Source of the DNA: SABI01 sp963678555
GTDB lineage: Bacteria > Spirochaetota > Spirochaetia > Sphaerochaetales > Sphaerochaetaceae
NCBI GenBank assembly: GCA_963678555.2
Contig: OY782871.2
Span: 655,093 to 719,092, forward strand
Length of the DNA stretch: 64,000 bases
Reading direction: 5' to 3'
Program-made: the position numbers and the translations under genes
Shown: positions 1 to 8,749 of the stretch, piece after piece
Numbering within the stretch: the stretch's first letter is position 1
Layout: every line of letters starts with the position of its first letter
The notes under the pieces: generated by a model
Told to the model about the DNA's origin: nothing
The model's database searches: none
Seen by the model: the letters and a program-made list of their open reading frames with translations, nothing else

Positions 1-690
1 CGTTCCCGCGAACTTGTATCCGTAGCCCCTCACGGTTTCCACCCATGCGCTGCCGGAGCTCCCGATCTTTGATCTGATATTCTTGATGTGGGTGTCTACG
101 ATCCTGTCGTATGATTCGAAGGTATACGAAAAGCATGATTCCAGTATCTGTGCACGCGATACAACGGAACCCGCATGAGCGATCAGGTGCGTAAGGATCC
201 TCCATTCAGCCGCAGTGAGCTCTACCTCGTGCCCATCGAGCGAAACAGCATGCGCCACCTCATTGATCTTCAGTGAGGATCCTCCGAGAACCCACTCGGA
301 CTCACTCCTCTTCTCCTCGTTACCGCTTCCTTCCACCCTCCGGAAGATAGCCTCGACCCTGAGTATCAGTTCCTTCGGCGAGAACGGTTTCACGAGGTAA
401 TCATCACAACCCAGTTCGAAACCCATGATACGGTCACTCTCCGTATTTCGGGCTGTCACGAACACGATCGGGAAGGCATAACGGGTTCTCAACTGTTTCA
501 CGAAAGAGAATCCGTCTCCATCGCTCATCATCACATCCTGGATAAGAAGGTCGGGAGTAGTGTGTGCAAGAGCAGTCTGAGCCTCACTGATGAGGGGAAA
601 CAGAGAAACCGAGTATCCTGAGAGTTCAAGATACGAACCTATACTCTCTCGAATCGAAGTATGATCTTCAACGACAAAAATGTGTTTCAT
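1..690 (-). CDS. OmpR/PhoB-family response regulator (3' end outside window)
   Basis: A two-component response regulator read leftwards from an ATG at 690; 230 codons are visible and the frame is still open at the window edge. The N-terminal receiver domain shows the acidic pair (VVEDH), the phosphoacceptor in IQDVMM (Asp52) and the conserved lysine in DDYLVKPF (Lys101). The C-terminal half is a winged-helix trans_reg_C domain: ELTAAEWRILTHL, then IVDTHIKNIRSKIG, then the typical ending VETVRGYGYKF. Family knowledge says it binds direct repeats in target promoters after phosphorylation by a membrane kinase. No partner kinase lies to the right, so it would have to be off the left edge. Only a few C-terminal residues are likely missing. 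Confidence 0.9.
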   Translation of the reverse strand, partial: MKHIFVVEDHTSIRESIGSYLELSGYSVSLFPLISEAQTALAHTTPDLLIQDVMMSDGDGFSFVKQLRTRYAFPIVFVTARNTESDRIMGFELGCDDYLVKPFSPKELILRVEAIFRRVEGSGNEEKRSESEWVLGGSSLKINEVAHAVSLDGHEVELTAAEWRILTHLIAHAGSVVSRAQILESCFSYTFESYDRIVDTHIKNIRSKIGSSGSAWVETVRGYGYKFAGT

Positions 691-785
691 GTGTATCAAT
701 ATGTCTGCTGTCAGGCAGTAAGACAACCGATCAGAGAGTGAGGTGTGAGAGAATTTACCAAAACTCCATAATCAACACACAGACA

Positions 786-813
786 GGAAACACCAGCTTG
801 CTGAAAGCTGGTG
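786..813 (-). terminator. Intrinsic-type terminator of ssb
   Basis: A perfect 9-bp stem (791-799 with 805-813) and 5-nt loop lies about 30 bp past the ssb stop codon. On the minus strand it is followed by a short T run. The T tract is weak (TTT), so termination may be partial. Confidence 0.65.
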
Positions 814-841
814 TGAAGAGCCCGAGAGAACATGATACCGT

Positions 842-1177
842 TCAGTCAGCAGCCGGTGAAAAATCAACATGTTCTGCGACGACAACGTACCGTTCCTTGT
901 CCTCCCCCTCCTCATTCTTCCACCTGTTCTGCTTGAGCCGACCGACTACTCTCACTTTCTTCCCTTTAGAGAGATACGTCCCGCAGGTCTCCGCCAGATT
1001 CCCCCAGGATTCTACCGCAAGAAACAGGGTCTCCTGCACTACCTCCTTCTCCTTGTTCCTGTAGAACCTGTTGGTAGCTACCGAGAAATTGCAGACACTT
1101 GTCCCGTTCCCGGTTACGTTTACATCCGGGTCATGGGTGAGATTCCCTTCGACCAGAATCGAATTCAGATTATTCAT
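842..1177 (-). CDS. ssb: Single-stranded DNA-binding protein (short SSB)
   Basis: A 111-residue single-OB-fold SSB. It begins MNNLNSILVEGNLTHDPDV, the standard SSB opening, followed by the NFSVATNRFY and FLAVESWGNLAETCGTYLSKGKKVRVVGRL blocks that form the OB-fold core. It ends soon after the fold and lacks the acidic DDDIPF-like tail that recruits repair proteins in long SSBs. It therefore resembles short or accessory SSBs, and a main SSB may exist elsewhere. The ATG at 1177 has a strong AGGAGG Shine-Dalgarno sequence. The start region (SD, ATG and first codons) is copied at 2990-3045 and in diverged form at 4870-4925. A terminator hairpin follows the gene. Confidence 0.9.
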   Translation of the reverse strand: MNNLNSILVEGNLTHDPDVNVTGNGTSVCNFSVATNRFYRNKEKEVVQETLFLAVESWGNLAETCGTYLSKGKKVRVVGRLKQNRWKNEEGEDKERYVVVAEHVDFSPAAD

Positions 1178-1279
1178 CTCTGATATCCTCCTATACCTGA
1201 AGTACGAGATCGTGATGAGGCCTGCTTTGATTCGGAGACGGAAACCTGAAATGATACCTACTGTGCCTATCCAGACTAT

Positions 1280-1313
1280 TCGAAATTAAGGCGACATGTA
1301 GCCCTACTTTCGA
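1280..1313. repeat. Intergenic hairpin repeat, copy 1
   Basis: An imperfect inverted repeat with stems 1280-1292 and 1301-1313 around an 8-nt loop (GACATGTA). Its central part is nearly identical to the hairpin at 1351-1390, so this is a tandem pair of one structural element between ssb and the first ATPase gene. It is too imperfect and lacks the T run expected of a terminator. Confidence 0.5.
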
Positions 1314-1350
1314 TTCAATCTTTCATTTCTGCATAATTCAGAGTATAATA

Positions 1351-1390
1351 CATCTGAAAGTAAGGCGACATGCAGCCCTACTTTCAGATG
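1351..1390 (+). promoter_or_regulatory. Hairpin repeat copy 2, abutting the ATPase ribosome-binding site
   Basis: A near-perfect 16-bp stem with one mismatch (1351-1366 with 1375-1390) and loop GACATGCA. A TATAAT hexamer sits just upstream at 1344-1349 with only a weak TTTCAT at the -35 position. The 3' arm ends where the GGAG Shine-Dalgarno of the ATPase gene begins (1390-1393). If transcription starts near 1356, the hairpin would lie at the 5' end of the mRNA and could control translation or stability. That role is inference. Confidence 0.5.
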
Positions 1391-1399
1391 GAGTGAAAT

Positions 1400-2692
1400 A
1401 TGTTCATACAACGGAATTCATACATAGAACAGCTTGAAGAAAGCAGATTCAATGGCCAGGTGAAAGTTATCACAGGAATACGAAGGTGCGGAAAAAGCTT
1501 TCTCCTGTTTAACATCTACCATCAATATCTTCTAGAACAGGGGGTACAAGAAAATCATATCATCTCTGTTGCCCTCGACGACAGCGAATTTGAACACATC
1601 TGTGACCCTCATACACTCTCTGCCCATATCCATTCTCTGGTAAAAAATTCAACCCAGCAATATTATGTGTTCCTTGATGAAGTGCAATATGCAATTTCCC
1701 GTGAAGAAATCAGAAACCCTGACAAGCCAATTCGTCTCTACGGAGTTCTAAACGGACTTCTTCGTCTCGGCAATGTCGACATCTACGTTACCGGAAGCAA
1801 CTCAAAATTTCTCTCAAAAGATGTGATGACAGGTTTTCGCGGCAGGGGTGAGGTGATTCATGTCTACCCACTCTCTTTCAGGGAATATTTTGATTATGTA
1901 GGTGGCGAGAAAGCCGAATCGTATGAACACTACGCAATGTACGGAGGGATGCCCCTTGTTCTCTCGAAGAAAACAGATGAGAAGAAAGCACAATACCTTT
2001 CGGAGCTTTTCACAGAAGTCTACTTCAGAGATATAGTCGAACGATATCAACTGGAGATGAAATACACATTAAGTCAACTTGCTGATACACTCAGTTCATC
2101 GATCGGATCTCTGACCAATGCCACAAGAATTGCCAACACATTAGTGAGCAACGGGGGAAGAAAGGTTTCTACAGAAACAGTCGCAGCATATATAGGCTAC
2201 CTGACTGACTCTTTTCTTTTTAGTGAAGCAAAACGATTTGATGTGAAAGGGAACCACTATTTTCGTTTTCCCTATAAGTATTACTGTACTGATATCGGTC
2301 TGAGGAATGCCCGACTGAACTTCAGGCAGCAGGAAGAATCTCATATCATGGAGAATATCATATACAATGAATTGCTTTACAGAGGATTCAGTGTTGATGT
2401 AGGCGTGATAGAGATCACAGAGTCGGGGGATGATAAAAAGCGGCACAAGAAACAGTTGGAGATAGATTTTATAGCGACAAAAGGACCAATGCGCCTGTAT
2501 ATCCAGTCAGTACTTGCCATGAATACAGAAGAAAAAATGAAACAGGAACTCCGTTCTCTGGAGAGAATCAACGACTCTTTCAAAAAGATTGTCGTGACGA
2601 AAAGCTATGCAAAACCCTGGACCGATAAGAATGGGATTCTTCATATCGGACTCTATGACTTTCTCCTTGATCCCGATGTCATCCGTTATTGA
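1400..2692 (+). CDS. AAA ATPase with DUF4143 / nuclease-like C-terminus (ATPase 1)
   Basis: A 430-residue protein of the prokaryotic AAA_14-DUF4143 ATPase superfamily. It has Walker A GIRRCGKS at 26-33, Walker B YYVFLDEVQ at 88-96 and a sensor-like VTGSNSKFLS. The DUF4143 region (YGGMPLVLSKKT, then FTEVYFRDIVERY) follows. Near the C-terminus LEIDFIATKGPMRLYIQS resembles a PD-(D/E)XK nuclease core, although the usual lysine is replaced. The biochemical function of the family is not settled; members are often mobile accessory genes. The start ATG has GGAG 6 nt upstream and directly follows a hairpin. The gene and its surroundings are AT-richer than the rest of the window, which suggests acquisition. 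Confidence 0.8.
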   Translation: MFIQRNSYIEQLEESRFNGQVKVITGIRRCGKSFLLFNIYHQYLLEQGVQENHIISVALDDSEFEHICDPHTLSAHIHSLVKNSTQQYYVFLDEVQYAISREEIRNPDKPIRLYGVLNGLLRLGNVDIYVTGSNSKFLSKDVMTGFRGRGEVIHVYPLSFREYFDYVGGEKAESYEHYAMYGGMPLVLSKKTDEKKAQYLSELFTEVYFRDIVERYQLEMKYTLSQLADTLSSSIGSLTNATRIANTLVSNGGRKVSTETVAAYIGYLTDSFLFSEAKRFDVKGNHYFRFPYKYYCTDIGLRNARLNFRQQEESHIMENIIYNELLYRGFSVDVGVIEITESGDDKKRHKKQLEIDFIATKGPMRLYIQSVLAMNTEEKMKQELRSLERINDSFKKIVVTKSYAKPWTDKNGILHIGLYDFLLDPDVIRY

Positions 2693-2901
2693 ACCCTTAT
2701 CTTAGCGGGTATTCTCACTCTCTTATAGGAGAATCACTCACGGCGACACAGGAAAAAGCTCCCTGCTCATGAGTACACGGTTCTTATACTATCGAGTAGA
2801 TTACATGTGCGCGATATGAGGAATTTGCAAGCGCACAAGAATATCCGGACTGTCATGTACTCATGCAAAACATCTTAATTCATATATAATATAGAATAAT
2901 A

Positions 2902-3018
2902 TTACGTTAAAAGGTTTGGCCACAGGTGCTGCAATGTAGCCACCGGCAAAATCTTCACACTATCTGATGGAGAATCCGGGCTTGTTACGTCCGCCCGTTT
3001 CGAATTCAGATTATTCAT
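2902..3018 (-). CDS. 38-residue ORF carrying the ssb start region
   Basis: This small reading frame begins with the same AGGAGG ribosome-binding site and the same first residues (MNNLNS) as ssb. It then continues into an unrelated tail (KRADVTSPDSPSDS and on) to a TAA at 2902-2904. It lies wholly inside the 2904-3070 repeat. The second repeat copy has an in-frame stop at codon 5. It may be a translated peptide or simply a remnant in which the ssb leader was joined to other sequence. No homolog is recognised. Confidence 0.25.
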   Translation of the reverse strand: MNNLNSKRADVTSPDSPSDSVKILPVATLQHLWPNLLT

Positions 3019-3070
3019 CTCTGATATCCTCCTATACAAGAAATACGAAGGCATGACGGATATCACTTCG
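2904..3070. repeat. ssb-leader repeat, copy R1
   Basis: About 165 bp resembling 4786-4950 throughout, with many substitutions. Shared blocks include a GGCCACAGG motif, TGATGGAGAATCCGGGC and GTTACGTCCGCC. The segment around 3001-3037 matches the ssb start region at 1160-1196 base for base, including its ribosome-binding site and ATG on the minus strand. R1 and R2 flank the second ATPase gene in direct orientation. The rest of 2693-3260 shows no gene. Confidence 0.7.
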
Positions 3071-3260
3071 TATAACATCCAGTGGTGAAAAATGTATCTG
3101 AGCGTTGCCTGAAGCGATAGAGTGATAAACTATCCTCGAGATGCACTACCTTGTCTTCATGACAGTGGATGATATTGAAGTGCAGCAGAGATTGTATATA
3201 TCATATACACAGGGAGGTTTTGATGTTAGGGAGAATACCGATCGTTTGAACGAACAATAC

Positions 3261-4574
3261 CTATACCTGTAATAACCATGAGTAGGCTGGAACAATATGG
3301 ATAATCCTTCCCGTCTTCTCGTCTTTGAACTCCTCTTCTTCATACGCAGTAATAATCCACGATTCCTGTAGATCCAGTTCCTCCATTCCATCAAGAAGAG
3401 GTAAGAGTTCTCGTTCCCTTGTTCGATGATCTTTGTCCATGCTCCAGCTGACCTGTATAAGCTGAATATCTGAGTCAGGACCAACCGCAAAATCGATCTC
3501 ATCTCCTCGCGAGGTTTTGTAATAGAATATGAGTTCTGAGGAACGTCTGAGAGCCATATATACCATATTCTCTAATACCAATCCGCTATTCTCTGAAGGT
3601 GAACGGGAAAAAGCCTGAACCAGTGCATGATCAACACAATACACTTTCTTTGGATTAACAGACTGGACAACACTATTATACGATCGGATGGGAACAGTGA
3701 AGATCAGGTAACAGTCTATAAGCTTTTCGATATAGTCGCTTATCAGTTCAGGTGAAAGTTTGTTCCGCTCCCCCGCAAGCCGTTGTTTCAGCTTGTTAAC
3801 GGTAATGAGTCTGGAATAACTGTTCATCAATATGTGCACAAGCCGTTTTAGTTGGACAGGATGCTTAACATTATACCTGAGAAGGATATCACGACTGATC
3901 ACATCATGTACCAGATTCTGAAAATAGATCGGCGCCATGGAATCCTTCGGAAGAACCATTCGCTCAGGCATACCTCCCGTCTCTATGTAAGCATTAAATC
4001 CGCTGAGAATCGCATCTCTGCTCGCAATATCAGTTATTGCCTGAGGCTTCCCATATGCGCGCAGATATTCACTGAATGAGAACGGGAACATTTCCCACGT
4101 AAATGTCCGGCCTCCCAGCTCTGTAGCAATCTCCTTCGATAGCAGTTTAGCTGAAGATCCGGTTATATACACTTCGCATGATTCGGTCGTCTGTATCCTG
4201 TTGATGAATTGTGCCCACCGGTTTACATACTGCAATTCATCGAAAAAGAAATAGACTCTCTGCCCATGGTTCTGGGGATACATCCCATAGTAGGTATCCG
4301 CAATCACAGCCGGATCGGAGTCTTCAAGTCGGAGAAAATCAAGACGGTCATCTGAGAAATCGAGGTAACAGATATGTTCTACCGTCACTCCGTCATCAAG
4401 AAGTGACCCCATCTTCTCATGCTGCCAGGTAGATTTGCCACTTCGTCTGATGCCGATAATCACCGTTGCCTTTCGGGGAACCGGAAGTATCTCTGTATCT
4501 CTGTGGATAATGGGGAACTGACTTCTGAGATGTTTCTGTTGTTGAGCGATAATAAGACGCAACATATCATTCAT
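3261..4574 (-). CDS. AAA ATPase with DUF4143 / nuclease-like C-terminus (ATPase 2)
   Basis: A 437-residue relative of the preceding ATPase. It has Walker A GIRRSGKS (41-48), Walker B VYFFFDELQY (near 108-116) and sensor-like ITGSSAKLLSKE. DUF4143 landmarks follow (FPFSFSEYLRAYG, then IETGGMPERM and VHDVISRDILLRY). Near the C-terminus GDEIDFAVGPDSDIQLIQVSW has the layout of a PD-(D/E)XK core. A winged-helix-like segment lies between them. The ATG at 4574 has no Shine-Dalgarno sequence but a promoter-like TTGACT-17-TATCAT ends 6 nt before it, so the message may be leaderless. It is flanked by repeats R1 and R2. Cellular role unknown. Confidence 0.8.
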   Translation of the reverse strand: MNDMLRLIIAQQQKHLRSQFPIIHRDTEILPVPRKATVIIGIRRSGKSTWQHEKMGSLLDDGVTVEHICYLDFSDDRLDFLRLEDSDPAVIADTYYGMYPQNHGQRVYFFFDELQYVNRWAQFINRIQTTESCEVYITGSSAKLLSKEIATELGGRTFTWEMFPFSFSEYLRAYGKPQAITDIASRDAILSGFNAYIETGGMPERMVLPKDSMAPIYFQNLVHDVISRDILLRYNVKHPVQLKRLVHILMNSYSRLITVNKLKQRLAGERNKLSPELISDYIEKLIDCYLIFTVPIRSYNSVVQSVNPKKVYCVDHALVQAFSRSPSENSGLVLENMVYMALRRSSELIFYYKTSRGDEIDFAVGPDSDIQLIQVSWSMDKDHRTRERELLPLLDGMEELDLQESWIITAYEEEEFKDEKTGRIIHIVPAYSWLLQV

Positions 4575-4580
4575 AGCTGT

Positions 4581-4637
4581 ATGATAGTCTCAAACATTCT
4601 TTAAGTCAAATAGTTTCTAATATTTTGTAAACTATTT
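4581..4637 (-). promoter_or_regulatory. Promoter of ATPase 2, predicted leaderless, with upstream inverted repeat
   Basis: On the minus strand TTGACT (4609-4604), a 17-bp spacer and TATCAT (4586-4581) precede the ATG at 4574 by 6 nt. The expected start of transcription therefore falls on the start codon. A 9-bp inverted repeat (4608-4616 with 4629-4637) overlaps the -35 edge and could be an operator. The sequence is seen directly; promoter function is inferred. Confidence 0.55.
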
Positions 4638-4785
4638 TATATTAGCTCTCAATATTTTAAAAACCAATATATCCCAAATAAGACAGAGCCACTGTTTCAT
4701 GAGTTTTCTCCCATGTTACTGCCATATCTGGGAGATTATCCTTTCTTGTAGGAGATTACGTAAAAAAATGGATACCCCTCTCAAT

Positions 4786-4950
4786 ACGGTAAAAGGTTCG
4801 GCCACAGGCACTTCACTGTAGCCACAGGCACAATGTTCACACGATATGATGGAGAATCCGGGCTCGTTACGTCCGCCAGTTTCTCCTACTGATGATTCAT
4901 CTCTGATGTCCTCCTATGCATGAAGTACGGAGGAGAGAGGAATATCGCTC
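4786..4950. repeat. ssb-leader repeat, copy R2
   Basis: A diverged direct copy of 2904-3070. It keeps the ssb-type ribosome-binding site and ATG on the minus strand (near 4892-4915), but the frame is closed by a TAG at the fifth codon. It is AT-rich on its left and merges into a gene-free stretch. Confidence 0.65.
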
Positions 4951-5677
4951 CGTTGAAAGGCAGGAGGAGAGATATCCTTCCCCGGAAGTATTCCCGGTAC
5001 ACAAGGGAAAGATGAGCTGATCCCCTCGAAGATCATGGCACGGGGACCGGACAAGGTGGCACGCTGCCTGATGACCGGTGTGTCGTGCAGCGATCAAGAT
5101 TCTGCGTACTGCATCCTTCCTGGCCTCCAGAAGACAGCGTGGCAGCAGAAAGACAATAGCAACTTCACCTGTCGTAAGGCAGGTTCGCCTTCTGATTTCC
5201 GATCGACACTGGATGTGGAGTGATTACTCGTATGAAGCAATCGACTGCGGGACATCTCAGCCCTCACCATCATCGTCAACAGGATCGTTACATGGATGCA
5301 GATTCATGACGACCGCTCATGTTGCAGAGGCTCTCTCATACAGCAATATTGTCACATGAGCCTTTGTATATCGTTGACAAACGGATAAATCCGTTGGACT
5401 ATTAGGCAGAGGTAAAAGAAATATATTAACAATGATGTTCTTGACATGTGACGATTTCTCACCTTCTCTGCATGACTTTTTCGTGAATTCGTATGCCTGC
5501 CAGAGCAGGTTCATCCCACTGCAAAGAAATCGAATCTTCCTTCATGTCTCTAAAACAACCATATGAGGGATTCCCGAACATTATTCTGTCCTGTATTTCC
5601 ACCTGTAGTTTCGTGATGTGTATCAGAGTAAAAAAACCTGTGAATGGAGTTTTTTTATTGAGGCTAAGGAGGTTTTT
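4951..5677. other. Gene-free stretch with one promoter-like palindrome
   Basis: No convincing gene in any frame; the short open frames have no recognisable protein character. At 5374-5379 there is TTGACA. The next bases, 5380-5395, form a perfect 7-bp-arm palindrome (AACGGAT, 2-nt spacer, ATCCGTT). The -10 position 17 bp on is poor (GACTAT). It could be a regulated promoter for the surface-protein genes, whose start is 275 bp downstream. Confidence 0.35.
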
Positions 5678-8600
5678 ATGAAACGAAGAAGACTGTCAGC
5701 ACTTGTGCTCTGCCTGCTCCTGGTTTTCGCTCTTGTCAATCCGCTTGCTGCGAAGATAAGCAGGACAAGCAGCCGGGTAATACAGGAACCGGGTGATCTG
5801 ATCACTACAAGAAAGGCAAATTTCAAACTGGGCGATATACTCGGGGTTCCTCTGGTGTCTATGACGATTACCAATAATGAAGAAACAGGATACCTGCTGC
5901 TGAAACTCGAACTGACAATAGATGATTCTTCCGGTTCATTAACTACTGACGATAAACTTGTTGCTGTCATTGTCCGAAAATTTGAGAGCAATGAGGTTTT
6001 CAGGTTCACCAACGAAGATCTACTGGATTACATTGGCGATATCCGCCGAGATGATACAAGCATAGACCAGGATATGCTCGATGCTCTTGGGATGAGTTCA
6101 CTGAGTATGGACTCTCTCGAGTCCTACCTGAAAGTGGGAGAAAAACTCCCTGAAGGTGTCTATACCATGACTCTGACCGCTTCGGATATCACACCTGACG
6201 ACCCTGATAATCTGACCACGACAACCTATACGACAGGGACCACCTATACCTCGGATTCAGTTGAATTCAAAGTGGTCACTATCGGCTCACTTGATGTCAT
6301 CCAAATACCTTCAGTTGATGAAAGGACCTTGGTCATCGAAGTCCCTCAGATCCCGTATTACAGTGATATCTCAATACCGACAGAATCCACAACACGTCTG
6401 ACCATCACAGGGCCTGGCATCTACAGGCCCGTTACCCTTACCCGTGACCATACAAGAGTCACATCTTCAGCAGGCTCCACCCTCAAAGGATATCCCGGAG
6501 ACCTGGAAGACGGGATTGATACCTTCGATCTCTCCGGTGTGAACTTCAGGTCGGGAGAGAGGTATGACTTCGAGATAGATTTTATCGATTCCTCAGGATA
6601 CTCCATTGCAGACCTGACCACTGAGATAGCCTTTCCCGAACCCCGTTTTTCAGCAGAGGTTGACCTTACACGTCCCTTCGAACCTGAATTCAGCTGGGGT
6701 TTCAATGATGATTACGCAAGCTGGGTAAAAGAGTACCGGGTATACTTGAATGGTAGATATGTCGGCTTCACATCAGGAAATACCTATACAGTTTCTTCAT
6801 CCTTGAATCCCAGCACCTACTACAGCTGGCACGTGATGCCTGTGAACAGGGATGGCAGTGCATTCTTCGAAGAAGCTCCACGATCAGCCGGGGGAAGCTT
6901 CACGACACAAGCCCATACTTCGCTGGAGATTGAGATATCCTCGCCTTCAGACAACGCGACCCTCATAGCAGGGAATACGTATGAGTTCTCCGCAATACCC
7001 ACCCTGAGCGACGATGCGAACCTGGAAAAAGTGACATGGGGGCTTCCTGAAGGACTTCAGCTCGGTACTGATATTTCCTATACGCCGACCAGACGATTTC
7101 CTGAAGGCAGTCTGAGAATCTACACTATCGCTGAAGACAGTTTTCACCTCAAGAAGATTTCGACACGAGTACACCTTACTGTTCTTGACCCGGCTATAGC
7201 GATATCAGGTCTGAACACGATTCCAGCAGAAATCCCTGTCACGTTTACCCTTGATCCGGCAGCGACTCGTGATCTGGACAGTGTTGAATGGTTCAAAGGA
7301 ACGTCTTCAATAGGAACTGGAGATTCTCTTACCTACACGTTCAAGGAGAGTGGCACATACTCCATTACTGCAAGAGGTACCACGAGACCTGATATGGATG
7401 GCGTTACACAGACCGTCACATCAGCGGCTCATACAGTTGAGGTGACAGACACAACCGATGATATTCTTGTTATTGTTGGTGATGATGAGAGAGAGGTCTT
7501 ACGTGGATCTTCGGTCATATTTTCCCTTGCTGCAAGCGAATCGTATGATCCGTCCACTGTTGAATGGTTCGCAGGTGGTAGACGCATAGGAACCGGCGCC
7601 TCCATCCTGTACAAGTTTATGGACAGTGGTACATACTCTGTTACTGCGAAAGGTACTACAGCTTCCGGCAAGAGTGTTACCTCACGTCCTCATATCATCA
7701 CGGTTATATCCCATCCCGATGCGCTCATCATCTCAGGTGGAGCCTTGAGAGAGGTCACAAAAGGAGAGGCTGTTACGTTTGCCCTTGACCCGACCGGAAC
7801 TCATGCCCTGGACCGTGTTGAATGGTTCGCGAATGGTACACTCATAGGAACCGACAAGACTATCTCGTACGCCTTCAAGGAGCTCGGTACCTACTCTGTG
7901 ACTGCGGTCATTACAGCAGCAACCGGCAGCACTGTTATCTCACAGCATCAGGTCGTCACGGTAATAGACTCGGATACTGTTCTCACCATCTCCGGTGGAG
8001 CCTCGAGCGATATTCTGCAAGGAGAAACCCTTACGTTTAGTATCGAGCCATCATCAGCCTATGTTCTATCTGCGAAAAGTATTACATGGTACGTAGATGG
8101 CACTCTGGCTGGAGCAGGCACCATCTTCTTCCGTCACACATTTGATGGGGATGTCGGAACATACTCCATTACTGCAAAAGGTACGACGATGCCTGATAGA
8201 AACGGCAGTGCAAGGACTCTTAACTCACGTCCTCTGGTAGTCACTGTTGTAGACCCGGATATTGTTCTCACCATCGCCGGCGGAGAGTCGATAGATGTGG
8301 AAAGAGGAGATTCGGTCACGTTTCATCTTGAGTCATCAGCACTACCTGATCTGACCGGGTATAGCTTTACTTGGTATGAAAATACTAATCCGATAGGATC
8401 CAGCAGCTCCACTACCTTCTCGTATACATTCAATGAGGGTGGCACATATACCATATCTGCAAAGGGTTCAAGAGGTAGGGGACCGACTGTCACCTCACGG
8501 CCTCAGACAGTCACTGTCACAGACCTGCAGAATGGTCCTGAACAGGCAGGACCGGTAGACCTGTTCAGTGTGGGGGAATCGATTACTCCTGAAATACCTC

Positions 8601-8710
8601 CAATATACCCACCCGATTTCGGCATGGATGGGGAGCTGCCTGATCCCGTTGTTACAGAAGCAATGAGTAGGTTTCGTATCGGCCCCCATGGGACTATAAT
8701 AATTTATTAG
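5678..8710 (+). CDS. Large exported protein with five PKD-like repeats
   Basis: A 1,010-residue protein with a clear signal peptide (MKRRRLSALVLCLLLVFALV, cleavage likely after PLAA). The ATG at 5678 has AAGGAGG 5 nt upstream; an in-frame upstream ATG at 5618 would hide the signal peptide and was not chosen. Around residues 330-430 is a fibronectin-III-like domain (YRVYLNGRYVGFTSG, then YYSWHVMPVNRDG). From about 500 to 960 five PKD/Ig-like domains repeat at roughly 90-residue spacing, each with a core like VEWFxxGxxIGTG and GTYSVTAKGTT. These cores fall near residues 536, 627, 714, 803 and 898. Such domains usually serve in surface display or adhesion. It is probably co-transcribed with the gene 40 bp downstream. 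No enzymatic domain is seen. Confidence 0.8.
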   Translation: MKRRRLSALVLCLLLVFALVNPLAAKISRTSSRVIQEPGDLITTRKANFKLGDILGVPLVSMTITNNEETGYLLLKLELTIDDSSGSLTTDDKLVAVIVRKFESNEVFRFTNEDLLDYIGDIRRDDTSIDQDMLDALGMSSLSMDSLESYLKVGEKLPEGVYTMTLTASDITPDDPDNLTTTTYTTGTTYTSDSVEFKVVTIGSLDVIQIPSVDERTLVIEVPQIPYYSDISIPTESTTRLTITGPGIYRPVTLTRDHTRVTSSAGSTLKGYPGDLEDGIDTFDLSGVNFRSGERYDFEIDFIDSSGYSIADLTTEIAFPEPRFSAEVDLTRPFEPEFSWGFNDDYASWVKEYRVYLNGRYVGFTSGNTYTVSSSLNPSTYYSWHVMPVNRDGSAFFEEAPRSAGGSFTTQAHTSLEIEISSPSDNATLIAGNTYEFSAIPTLSDDANLEKVTWGLPEGLQLGTDISYTPTRRFPEGSLRIYTIAEDSFHLKKISTRVHLTVLDPAIAISGLNTIPAEIPVTFTLDPAATRDLDSVEWFKGTSSIGTGDSLTYTFKESGTYSITARGTTRPDMDGVTQTVTSAAHTVEVTDTTDDILVIVGDDEREVLRGSSVIFSLAASESYDPSTVEWFAGGRRIGTGASILYKFMDSGTYSVTAKGTTASGKSVTSRPHIITVISHPDALIISGGALREVTKGEAVTFALDPTGTHALDRVEWFANGTLIGTDKTISYAFKELGTYSVTAVITAATGSTVISQHQVVTVIDSDTVLTISGGASSDILQGETLTFSIEPSSAYVLSAKSITWYVDGTLAGAGTIFFRHTFDGDVGTYSITAKGTTMPDRNGSARTLNSRPLVVTVVDPDIVLTIAGGESIDVERGDSVTFHLESSALPDLTGYSFTWYENTNPIGSSSSTTFSYTFNEGGTYTISAKGSRGRGPTVTSRPQTVTVTDLQNGPEQAGPVDLFSVGESITPEIPPIYPPDFGMDGELPDPVVTEAMSRFRIGPHGTIIIY

Positions 8711-8749
8711 ACTGAAGCAGGCCCAGGCACAAAGGGCTGGAGGTAATAC

